Below are positions 8,100 through 14,377 of a stretch of DNA of 14,392 nt, one piece after another. This DNA comes from CBDULX01 sp965368175 (lineage in GTDB: Bacteria > Pseudomonadota > Gammaproteobacteria > SZUA-229). The stretch spans positions 1-14,392 of the forward strand of contig CBDULX010000067.1 of NCBI GenBank assembly GCA_965368175.1, given 5' to 3'. Every line of letters starts with the position of its first letter. The stretch's first letter is position 1. The notes under the pieces are model-generated. The model did not search any database and was not told the DNA's origin. It saw only the letters and a list, made by a program, of their open reading frames with translations. Made by a program: the position numbers and the translations under genes.

Positions 8100-8106
8100 A
8101 TTTACT

Positions 8107-8325
8107 ATGGAAGTCATCTACGGCCTCATTCCACTTATGATCATCATCGGTCTGGCCATGGTAGTGGTTTTTTTCTGGACAGTTAAAAGTGGTCAGTATG
8201 AAGACCTGGAAGGCGATTCAAATCGAATCCTGATGGATGACGATGATCCTTTATTGCCCGAGAAAAAACAACAAAAGCAGCAGGAAAAAGTCGTCGATAA
8301 ACGCAACTGGCCAGATGCGGATTGA
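8107..8325 (+). CDS. ccoS: cbb3 oxidase maturation protein CcoS (FixS)
   Basis: CcoS is a short membrane protein required for inserting the redox cofactors, probably including copper, into CcoN. The 72-residue product has one helix at about 4-25, then the family signature YEDLEG (31-36) and an ILMDDDD stretch (41-47), followed by a charged tail. It is separated from ccoI by 82 bases, an unusually wide gap for this operon, filled by repeat sequence including the heptad array. No Shine-Dalgarno is visible before the ATG. It is the last gene of the cco cluster and no clear U-tailed terminator follows; the convergent hemF ends at 8501. Confidence 0.95.
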   Translation: MEVIYGLIPLMIIIGLAMVVVFFWTVKSGQYEDLEGDSNRILMDDDDPLLPEKKQQKQQEKVVDKRNWPDAD

Positions 8326-8351
8326 TTTAAAACTCAATATGCCGCAGACGA

Positions 8352-8365
8352 CTGCATGGATGCAG
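8352..8365. repeat. Short hairpin after ccoS
   Basis: CTGCAT and ATGCAG form a perfect 6-base inverted repeat around two bases, 27 bases after the ccoS stop. There is no T tract, so it is not a convincing terminator. It may only stabilise the mRNA end, or be chance. Confidence 0.3.
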
Positions 8366-8395
8366 AAGGTAGAGTAATGCAGGAGCAATTACCGA

Positions 8396-8464
8396 GACAC
8401 AGAGAGCACAGATATTTTTTATGTTTAATATGTGGGTTAAATTCTAATATATTTTCTCTGTGTC
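8396..8464. repeat. Inverted CACAGAGA repeat pair between ccoS and hemF
   Basis: GACACAGAGA (8396-8405) and its exact complement TCTCTGTGTC (8455-8464) flank an AT-rich 49-base centre. Related imperfect units continue on both sides (CACAGAT after the left arm, GGCTCTGTGG at 8471-8480 after the right). A third copy, ACACAGAGAAA, lies at 8044-8054 before ccoS and matches the complement of 8453-8463. The pair fills most of the gap between two convergent genes. No protein is encoded, so it looks like a dispersed repeat family rather than an insertion sequence. Confidence 0.65.
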
Positions 8465-8500
8465 CTCAGTGGCTCTGTGGCAATAAAGCTTTTCAATAAT

Positions 8501-9409
8501 TTAAACCCAGTCCTGTGGCAGCAGATATTTTTCATACAGCTCGGCTTCAGGACTACCCGGTTCCGGTTGCCAGTTATATTTCCACTGTACCAGTGGCGGC
8601 ATTGACATCAGTATGGATTCGGTGCGACCGCCGGACTGTAAACCAAATAGGGTTCCGCGGTCATACACCAGATTAAATTCCACATAACGGCCTCGACGAT
8701 AGAGCTGGAATTCACGTTCCCGTTCACCGTATTCCATGTGTTTACGTTTTGAAACTATGGGCCGGTAAGCAGTGATGTAATGATCAGCAACGCTTTTCAT
8801 AAAGGCAAAGCTTTTTTCAAAACCCCATTCATTGAGGTCATCGAAAAACAGACCACCCACACCCCTGGGCTCCTGACGATGTTTCAGAAAAAAATATTCA
8901 TCGCACCATTTTTTATAGCGGGCATGAACATCATCACCAAAAGGTTCACAGGCCTGCTTTGCAGTTTTATGCCAGTGAATAACATCTTCTTCGAATGCAT
9001 AATAAGGAGTCAAATCAAAACCACCACCAAACCACCAGACTGGATCGGCGCCTGGCTTTTCAGCAATAAAAAACCTTACATTGGCATGGGAAGTGGGAAC
9101 GTATGGATTATGGGGATGAATCACCAGCGATACCCCCATAGCCTGAAAACTACGGCCTGCCAGTTCAGGACGATGGGCCGTAGCCGATACTGGAAGACTA
9201 TTACCGTTTACGTGTGAAAAATTAATGCCCGCGCTTTCAAACACTCCCCCCTTTGTCAGCACACAGCTGCGACCACCACCGCCCTGTTCTCGCAACCAGT
9301 TATCCTCAGTGAACCCTTTCGCACCATCTTCCTCCGTCAACTCGTCACAGATATTTTGCTGAAGAGTCTGCAAATAGGTTTTTACCGCTTCCAGGTCTGG
9401 CTGACTCAC
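8501..9409 (-). CDS. hemF: Oxygen-dependent coproporphyrinogen III oxidase (HemF)
   Basis: HemF converts coproporphyrinogen III to protoporphyrinogen IX by two oxidative decarboxylations, using molecular oxygen, in the cytoplasm. The 302-residue protein is full length for the family. Conserved blocks in order are NFSHVNG (63-69), HPHNPYVPTSHANVRFF (98-114), WWFGGGFDLTPYY (125-137), EYFFLKHR (171-178) and FGLQSGGRTESILMSMPP (255-272). The catalytic-site histidines of these blocks are present. The start is GTG, backed by GGAG seven bases upstream on the - strand (CTCC at 9417-9420). It lies 36 bases after an uncharacterised gene on the same strand and is probably in its operon; it converges on ccoS. 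Confidence 0.97.
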   Translation of the reverse strand: MSQPDLEAVKTYLQTLQQNICDELTEEDGAKGFTEDNWLREQGGGGRSCVLTKGGVFESAGINFSHVNGNSLPVSATAHRPELAGRSFQAMGVSLVIHPHNPYVPTSHANVRFFIAEKPGADPVWWFGGGFDLTPYYAFEEDVIHWHKTAKQACEPFGDDVHARYKKWCDEYFFLKHRQEPRGVGGLFFDDLNEWGFEKSFAFMKSVADHYITAYRPIVSKRKHMEYGEREREFQLYRRGRYVEFNLVYDRGTLFGLQSGGRTESILMSMPPLVQWKYNWQPEPGSPEAELYEKYLLPQDWV

Positions 9410-9416
9410 CGTGCTA

Positions 9417-9420
9417 CTCC
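9417..9420 (-). promoter_or_regulatory. Ribosome binding site for the GTG start of hemF
   Basis: GGAG on the - strand lies seven bases before the GTG at 9409. This is the best-placed site near the expected N-terminus and decides the start. Confidence 0.7.
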
Positions 9421-9445
9421 TCGTCGTTGGTTGATGCTTAATCGT

Positions 9446-10132
9446 TCATTGTTGGTGGATGGTGCTTGAGGCTGTGTCCATTAAGGGTGCGCGAATTCGG
9501 GCGAAGTTTGCCGGATGAACATATTGTATAACTTCTTTTGCCTCATCACTTAAAGCTACATCCACTCCCTTTTCTGAATAGAGCCAGTGCACCGCCTGCC
9601 CATGAGGATCATTAATCTTCTGATCCGGCTCACCAAAACGATGCTGAATGAACTCTGCTGTCAGATTTATGGATGGCATGTAGGTAAGACCACTGATCAC
9701 CGACTGCCTTAGCTGCTGCAGATGTACTGAATTCAGCATTACTTTACGTGTGCCATCGCCCATAGTACTAATACGCGCGCCACCATCATATATGAGCTTC
9801 AACTGATCACTGGTTAGATCAAAGGCGACAACCATTTTCGATTTCAGGCCTCCAATGGTTAATTCATTGAAATAGGCTTCAACCACAGGTTCACCGTCTT
9901 TCGGCACAAACATACTAAGCACAGCGGTTTCCCTGAACTGCTGTTCCGCATCTGCCAGAGTAGACTGCCCAAGCACCAGACTAAACACCCGGGTGGAACC
10001 ATCGAGCTGACGCTCAACCTGCCAGGGATAACCCGAATGAGGTCGGGGATCCATCATGGACGATAGCCATATTCCAAGCACTACCGCCAGAATACTGAAA
10101 CCCAGTACACTTAAAAATATATGGCGTCCCAT
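9446..10132 (-). CDS. Uncharacterised single-span anchored protein upstream of hemF
   Basis: I do not recognise this family with confidence. The 228-residue product has a hydrophobic segment at 5-24, either a signal anchor or an uncleaved signal, so the remainder should lie outside the cytoplasm. No lipobox cysteine is present; in fact I see no cysteine at all. Two stretches have a similar feel: a LGQSTLADAEQQF region (54-66) and an EFIQHRFGEPDQ region (160-171) followed by HWLYSEKGVDVAL (182-194). This loosely recalls BamE/SmpA-like folds, but that is only an impression. It begins one base after the stop of the membrane protein gene and ends 36 bases before hemF, so the three are very likely one transcript. 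Confidence 0.8.
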   Translation of the reverse strand: MGRHIFLSVLGFSILAVVLGIWLSSMMDPRPHSGYPWQVERQLDGSTRVFSLVLGQSTLADAEQQFRETAVLSMFVPKDGEPVVEAYFNELTIGGLKSKMVVAFDLTSDQLKLIYDGGARISTMGDGTRKVMLNSVHLQQLRQSVISGLTYMPSINLTAEFIQHRFGEPDQKINDPHGQAVHWLYSEKGVDVALSDEAKEVIQYVHPANFARIRAPLMDTASSTIHQQ

Positions 10133-10133
10133 G

Positions 10134-10655
10134 TTACTGAGTCACTTCTTCCTCGATGACTGGCGTCATGGCACCTTTTGGAAACCGCTCCAGCACCCAG
10201 TCCGGTAACAGGCCTATTTTGGCGTAATGCAGAGCTTCAGATTCCATAATAATCAACGCCAGCACGGTCACCATCGTGGGTAAAAATGCGGCCGCACCCA
10301 GTGCCCAGTGCTGTGGCCGCAAATGACCGCCAGATACCAGCCACAATATGGCAAATACCACTAACACGATACTGATCATAATCAGAAAAATACGACTGCG
10401 TTTGGCCGCCAGTTGCCAATGACCACTGACATACCAGCTGGCATTCCGTTTTGCGCGACTCGCGCCCCAGAACAGATAGAGCAGGCTCAATACTGATGCA
10501 ATGGGTACGATCACGACGTATTTGGCAAGCGAACTGGCACTGAGTATGGCTACAAACACCAGGATGTGGTTAAAAATAAGATTAGTGAGAAAAATTTCGT
10601 GGGGGATTTTGGCTTTCCGACTGTCTTGATCGGAAATTTCAAATTTCAGGGTCAT
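10134..10655 (-). CDS. Uncharacterised integral membrane protein, about four helices
   Basis: No family is recognised. The 173-residue product has likely membrane helices at about 22-40, 46-64, 88-108 and 117-137, a basic loop between helices two and three (ASRAKRN and AAKRSR), and short polar ends. Histidines at 79, 111 and 116 lie near membrane edges but there is no recognisable haem or metal motif. The stop is one base from the ATG of the next gene, which implies translational coupling with the 228-residue protein and, through it, with hemF. The start ATG at 10655 has no clear Shine-Dalgarno. It follows tatD by 46 bases. Confidence 0.8.
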   Translation of the reverse strand: MTLKFEISDQDSRKAKIPHEIFLTNLIFNHILVFVAILSASSLAKYVVIVPIASVLSLLYLFWGASRAKRNASWYVSGHWQLAAKRSRIFLIMISIVLVVFAILWLVSGGHLRPQHWALGAAAFLPTMVTVLALIIMESEALHYAKIGLLPDWVLERFPKGAMTPVIEEEVTQ

Positions 10656-10701
10656 ATCAGGTGTTCTTGGTCGAATTTACAGGGCACAAATCATAGCATT
10701 T

Positions 10702-11481
10702 TTAACCCCCACTGTGGCTAAAAAGACGAAGATAATTCGCCCTGCTCTGCTGTGCAACAAGCTCAACAGAGCTCTGACGGACTTCGGCCAGGCATTCCGC
10801 CACATAACTCACCCAGCCTGGAAAGTTCTGCTTACCTCGATGGGGAACAGGCGCCAGATAAGGTGCATCGGTTTCAATAAGAAAACGATCATCTGGCACC
10901 TGACGGGCCACATCCCTTAAAGCCTCTGCGTTCCTGAAAGTAACGATACCGGAGAATGAAATATACATGCCCAGTTCCAGTGCCTTTTTCGCCATGTCCC
11001 ATGATTCGGTAAAGCAATGCAAAACACCACCGCATTCAGTTACCCGTTCTTCAGTTAGAATATTGAGGGTATCCTGCTGTGCATCACGAGTATGCACGAT
11101 CACCGGCTTTTTCAACTCTCGCGCCACCCGAAGGTGCATGCGAAAACTGTCCTGTTGCTCCTGCTTGCTGTCTTTGGCGTAGTAATAATCCAGACCGGTT
11201 TCACCCACAGCCACGACTCGACTATCTTTAGCCAGTTTACTTAACTCCTGCTCAACGGCAGGATTATCTCTGGCATCCGACGGGTGAACCCCCACTGAAA
11301 AATCCACATTCTGGTAAGACTCTGCCTGAGCGCGCATTTGAGGGTATTTTTTTAAATTAATCGACACACACAACATCCGATCCACCCGATTTTGCTGGAT
11401 GCTATTCATCAACTGATGAAAATCCTGATCGAAGTCTTTCAGATCAATACAATCGAGGTGGCAATGGGAATCAATGAACAT
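10702..11481 (-). CDS. tatD: TatD-family metal-dependent deoxyribonuclease
   Basis: TatD-family proteins are cytoplasmic metal-dependent hydrolases with a TIM barrel that have 3'-5' exonuclease activity and take part in DNA repair. The 259-residue length is normal. Metal ligands expected for the family are present: HCH at 6-8 in DSHCHLD, Glu94 in GETGLDYYY, His130 in IVHTRDA, His155 in LHCFTES and Asp205 in ETDAPYL. The start ATG at 11481 has no Shine-Dalgarno: it is preceded on the - strand by a T run and then directly by a heptanucleotide repeat array. Its position after pilZ matches the holB-pilZ-tatD order common in Gammaproteobacteria. Confidence 0.95.
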   Translation of the reverse strand: MFIDSHCHLDCIDLKDFDQDFHQLMNSIQQNRVDRMLCVSINLKKYPQMRAQAESYQNVDFSVGVHPSDARDNPAVEQELSKLAKDSRVVAVGETGLDYYYAKDSKQEQQDSFRMHLRVARELKKPVIVHTRDAQQDTLNILTEERVTECGGVLHCFTESWDMAKKALELGMYISFSGIVTFRNAEALRDVARQVPDDRFLIETDAPYLAPVPHRGKQNFPGWVSYVAECLAEVRQSSVELVAQQSRANYLRLFSHSGG

Positions 11482-11490
11482 AAAAAAACA

Positions 11491-11546
11491 AAGTTGTAAG
11501 TTGTAAGTTAAAAGTTAGAAATTAAAAGCTGTAAGTTATAAGTTTG
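11491..11546 (-). repeat. Heptanucleotide repeat array directly upstream of tatD
   Basis: Eight units at exact seven-base spacing read on the + strand as AAGTTGT, AAGTTGT, AAGTTAA, AAGTTAG, AAATTAA, AAGCTGT, AAGTTAT and AAGTTTG. On the coding strand of tatD they are AACTTNN-type units ending nine bases before the ATG. Bases 11498-11516 form a perfect 19-base inverted repeat with 11628-11646 in the array after pilZ, so the pilZ-tatD transcript could fold into a long hairpin. Confidence 0.88.
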
Positions 11547-11590
11547 GAGGATATTACCGAGTAAGTGGTCATATCAAGGCTATAGCACTT

Positions 11591-11653
11591 AAGGTTTAAG
11601 GTTTAAGGTTTAGGGTTTAAAACTTACAACTTTTAACTTACAACTTATAACTC
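11591..11653 (-). repeat. Heptanucleotide repeat array after pilZ, two unit types in one register
   Basis: Nine units keep one seven-base register. On the + strand they are AAGGTTT three times, AGGGTTT, then AAAACTT, ACAACTT, TTAACTT, ACAACTT and ATAACTC. The unit type changes at 11619 without a change in phase. The AACTT part is inverted relative to the array at 11491-11546 and pairs with it over 19 bases. The array ends five bases from the pilZ stop codon. Confidence 0.88.
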
Positions 11654-11658
11654 ATGTT

Positions 11659-12015
11659 TTACATAGTGTGCGTAATGCGATCTGACTTCATAGCACCGGC
11701 CAGGTAGGTTTCGATTTTACCACGTGTTAGTCCGTTGTCCTGGGCGCCAAATTGAACACCTATGCCCGCGGTTTTATTACCCTGTGCGCCGGCGGGAGTC
11801 ATCCATATAATTTTCCCGGCCACGGGCAGGCGTTCCTTGTCTTCCATAAGCGTCAGCAGCATGAACACTTCATCACCCAGGTTATAGGCTTTATTAGTGG
11901 GTATAAATAGTCCACCATTTTTGATGAATGGCATATATGCCGCGTAAAGAGCAGCCTTATCTTTGATAGTAAGTGAAAGTATGCCCTGTTTTGAAGTACT
12001 ACCCGGTGCTGCCAT
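11659..12015 (-). CDS. pilZ: Type IV pilus biogenesis protein PilZ
   Basis: PilZ is a small cytoplasmic protein needed for type IV pilus assembly and twitching; the founding member of the PilZ domain family does not itself bind cyclic di-GMP. The 118-residue product carries the conserved ILSLTIKDKAALYAAYMPF segment (12-30), GGLFIPT (34-40), LGDEVFMLLTL (46-56) and GIGVQFG (84-90). The RxxxR and D/NxSxxG motifs of cyclic di-GMP-binding PilZ domains are absent, as expected for this subgroup. The start is ATG at 12015 with a weak AGGG upstream. It lies between holB and tatD, the usual neighbourhood, but the gaps on both sides are wide (223 and 177 bases). Confidence 0.94.
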   Translation of the reverse strand: MAAPGSTSKQGILSLTIKDKAALYAAYMPFIKNGGLFIPTNKAYNLGDEVFMLLTLMEDKERLPVAGKIIWMTPAGAQGNKTAGIGVQFGAQDNGLTRGKIETYLAGAMKSDRITHTM

Positions 12016-12238
12016 AATGGACCCTGAATTTATATATCTATCTAATTGAGTTTACTAGAATTATTGAATATTGCCAGTGTTTGGCCAATTTATGAGAAGA
12101 AATCGAAATGCCCGAAATTTAGAGGACCTCAGATTAAATCTGGTTGTAGCAGGCTGCCGATGAGTGTCTGGATTTTTCACGAAGAGAGGCAGAATTTCCA
12201 GTTTATTAAAACGAAATCTTAGAGGTTACCTCGCATTT
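12016..12238. other. Gap between holB and pilZ with a dyad
   Basis: No gene is seen in these 223 bases. The clearest structure is CAGATT-A-AATCTG (12130-12142), a perfect dyad of two six-base arms around one base, which could be an operator; TTGGCCAA at 12079-12086 is a shorter palindrome. The AT-rich stretch just before pilZ (about 12020-12065) could hold a pilZ promoter on the - strand, but I cannot assign boxes. I see no strong terminator for holB. Confidence 0.4.
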
Positions 12239-13210
12239 TTATTGTTTTAACGCCCTGCCCCATTCAATTAACAGGCCTTCCCACAGCATCTGCGTGTTCA
12301 GTGGGATGGACTGCAATTGCCTGAGCTTAATTACCTCATCCAGCATCGAAAACAAAAATTCGACACGGCATAGCTTTACCAGTCGTTTCATCTCCTGAAT
12401 CAGATCAATGTGTACCAGGCCGGATTCATCTGAAAGCTGATGTAACTTCAGCAGATCAGTGATCCAGTCATACAACCAGCCCAGTAAATAGCTCTGTGAG
12501 CTTTTGGCCAGTGAACCGCTAAATGCGGTGACAGGTTTGTTCGCCGCCACCCCCAGTAGAGCATCCATCAGTCCCTGTCGCTGCTCTATTAACGACGGAT
12601 CCGCCAGCTTCTGTGCCAGTAAGGGTGAGCCATGGGCCAGCTTCAGCAATAAAGCTCTATCACCAGCCACTCCCTGCTCACTCAACCATTGCTGGGCCAG
12701 CTCCTGTGAAGGTTGCTGGAAATGTATGGCCTGACAACGGCTACGAATGGTCACGGGTAAACGATCGATGCTGGCACTCACCAGAATCAACAAGGTTTGC
12801 GCAGTGGGTTCTTCCAGTGTTTTCAACAAACTGTTGGCCGCATTGATATTCATCTGCTCAGCGGGATCAATAATGGCAAGCTTGTAACCACTATAATGGC
12901 TGGTCAGGGAGAGTGTCTGACATAGAGCCCTGACATCATCAACTTTGATTGCTTTACCGGGCTCATCAGGTTCCAGCCTTAACATATCTGGATGTGTGCC
13001 GGCGGACAACAGATGACAGGCATCACAACTCCCGCAGGCTTCATTATTGTTATCGATATGCTTGCATAACAAACTGGCGGCCAGCTGTTCGGCAAACTGA
13101 CGTTTACCCAGCCCTTCCTGGCCGGTTAACAGCAATGCATGGGGTAAACGCTGCCCCTGTATCTGTGCCTGTATCTGATGCCACTGTGACTGCTGCCAGA
13201 GATAAACCAT
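12239..13210 (-). CDS. holB: DNA polymerase III, delta' subunit (HolB)
   Basis: HolB is the delta' subunit of the clamp-loader complex that places the beta clamp on primed DNA. The 323-residue protein has an AAA+ domain with a good Walker A (TGQEGLGKR, 29-37), a zinc module with Cys49, Cys59, Cys62 and Cys65, the LLKTLEEP segment (128-135), and the SRC motif (157-159) with the arginine that acts on the neighbouring subunit. The Walker B region reads LAIIDPAEQM, normal for delta'. The start ATG at 13210 has only a weak AGG upstream. Unlike the common tmk-holB arrangement, no tmk precedes it: the upstream side is a 426-base non-coding gap and a divergent gene. Confidence 0.95.
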   Translation of the reverse strand: MVYLWQQSQWHQIQAQIQGQRLPHALLLTGQEGLGKRQFAEQLAASLLCKHIDNNNEACGSCDACHLLSAGTHPDMLRLEPDEPGKAIKVDDVRALCQTLSLTSHYSGYKLAIIDPAEQMNINAANSLLKTLEEPTAQTLLILVSASIDRLPVTIRSRCQAIHFQQPSQELAQQWLSEQGVAGDRALLLKLAHGSPLLAQKLADPSLIEQRQGLMDALLGVAANKPVTAFSGSLAKSSQSYLLGWLYDWITDLLKLHQLSDESGLVHIDLIQEMKRLVKLCRVEFLFSMLDEVIKLRQLQSIPLNTQMLWEGLLIEWGRALKQ

Positions 13211-13636
13211 AACTAACCTGTTAAAGAACCCAATTCGCTAGTGTACCAAATCAATCATAAACTGTTTATCTGCTTTCAGCATATTACATATCCAGTATAG
13301 ATAGAGGAGCCGCAAGCAGTTTGAAACAGGTTTTATGCCGTTAATTTAATAAAATTCATATAAAAACAGTAATTATTTATAATTTTCCACAAATCCCTGT
13401 TATTTTAACTGGTTCATAGCATTTAAATCGCAGATTTTGCATATTAAACATTAATGAATTACGGTTTTCCCGGGCATGTCACTTGATTTTAAAACATACA
13501 ACACTACTATTTGCCTGTATATTGCGCAGAAACTCTGATTCAATAATTATTCCCATAATAACCAGGCATATAACTGTTCAAGCATTAATTCGAAAAATAA
13601 TAAATCCGATTCAAATCGGTATTTCTGGAGAGAGTA
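13211..13636. other. Divergent AT-rich gap between holB and the rhodanese-like gene
   Basis: No gene of credible length is seen on either strand in these 426 bases, which are markedly AT-rich. The gap should hold the holB promoter (- strand) and the promoter of the rhodanese-like gene (+ strand). I could not pick -35/-10 pairs with confidence. The only clear structure is the dyad at 13606-13619, listed separately. Confidence 0.5.
13606..13619 (+). promoter_or_regulatory. Dyad just upstream of the rhodanese-like gene
   Basis: CCGATT and AATCGG form a perfect 6-base inverted repeat around CA. It ends seven bases before the GGAG ribosome binding site. It may be an operator or a small leader hairpin close enough to influence translation; no T tract follows, so it is not a terminator. 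Confidence 0.4.
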
Positions 13637-13639
13637 TTG

Positions 13640-14377
13640 ATGAATAAACTATTTAGATTTCACACCTTATCGACAGGCTGTCTATTCCTGGCCAGCCTGA
13701 ACTCAGCTTTCGCCCTTGATATAAATATCACCAGAACCATTTCTTATGTTGACACCCTGCATAATGGAACAGCCGTTAGAATACAACGGGTACAGGATGA
13801 AACCCATTCCCTTGAAGGTGAATTCTCAAAAACCTCCCGCAAATGCCCACCTTTCTGTATCCAGCCAGAACAGGTTGCTCGTGGAGTGGAGACAGTTGCA
13901 GAGCTTGAATTACTGCAGTTTATACAGGACAAGGTAGTTCGTGGCACCGGCCTGTTAATCGATACAAGGACCCAGTCATGGTATAAACAGGGCACCATCC
14001 CTGCATCGATCAACATTCCCGCTACTGCCTTCACAGCTACCACCGCAGACTCCACCGAAGATTCCATAAACAATGCAACACTGACCAGGCTAGGTGTTCA
14101 AATAAGATCCTCCGAATCTGAAACATCGATAATGGATTTTTTGTCTGAATCAATCAGTGATATTTTTGGTAGTGATAATATTGATAATGAGATTAAGCGG
14201 AAACTGAACTTCGATGATGCCAAAGACATCATGCTCTGGTGTAATGGCATGTGGAGTGATCAATCAGCCGAGGCCATCCTGGGACTGATACAAATCGGCT
14301 ACCCTGCAGATAAAATATATTATTACCGGGGCGGCATGCAAGCCTGGTTATCAGCAGGACTTACCGTGGTGAAATAA
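13640..14377 (+). CDS. Exported rhodanese-like protein
   Basis: This 245-residue protein has a Sec-type signal peptide (basic MNKLFRF, hydrophobic core, likely cleavage after AFA at about residue 25), so it should act in the periplasm. The rhodanese fold is indicated by IDTRTQSWYKQGTIPASINIP (split around 107-127), the catalytic Cys201 in WCNGMWSDQS and the closing YYYRGGMQAWLSAGL (227-241). Rhodaneses transfer sulfane sulfur, but the loop is not the canonical CxxGxR form, so the acceptor is unknown. A CPPFC motif (69-73) precedes the domain and a polar insert of about 60 residues (130-190) separates the two halves. GGAG at 13627-13630 supports ATG 13640; a TTG three bases earlier is in frame but less likely. 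Confidence 0.85.
   Translation: MNKLFRFHTLSTGCLFLASLNSAFALDINITRTISYVDTLHNGTAVRIQRVQDETHSLEGEFSKTSRKCPPFCIQPEQVARGVETVAELELLQFIQDKVVRGTGLLIDTRTQSWYKQGTIPASINIPATAFTATTADSTEDSINNATLTRLGVQIRSSESETSIMDFLSESISDIFGSDNIDNEIKRKLNFDDAKDIMLWCNGMWSDQSAEAILGLIQIGYPADKIYYYRGGMQAWLSAGLTVVK

Noticed and set aside
8352..8365. Terminator after ccoS
   Set aside because: The hairpin has only six pairs with a two-base loop and no T tract.
8780..9217. 145-codon open frame opposite hemF
   Set aside because: It lies wholly antisense to the strongly conserved hemF, has no plausible family features, and is a shadow frame.
11591..11618. Telomere-like TTTAGGG repeat
   Set aside because: Only one unit reads that way; the others are AAGGTTT and belong to the seven-base array of a bacterial intergenic gap.
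11491..11653. CRISPR array
   Set aside because: Units are seven bases and contiguous, with no spacers of 30 bases or so and no cas genes.
13637..13639. TTG start for the rhodanese-like gene
   Set aside because: The next codon is ATG and is better spaced from GGAG (nine bases), so ATG 13640 is preferred; the product differs by one residue.
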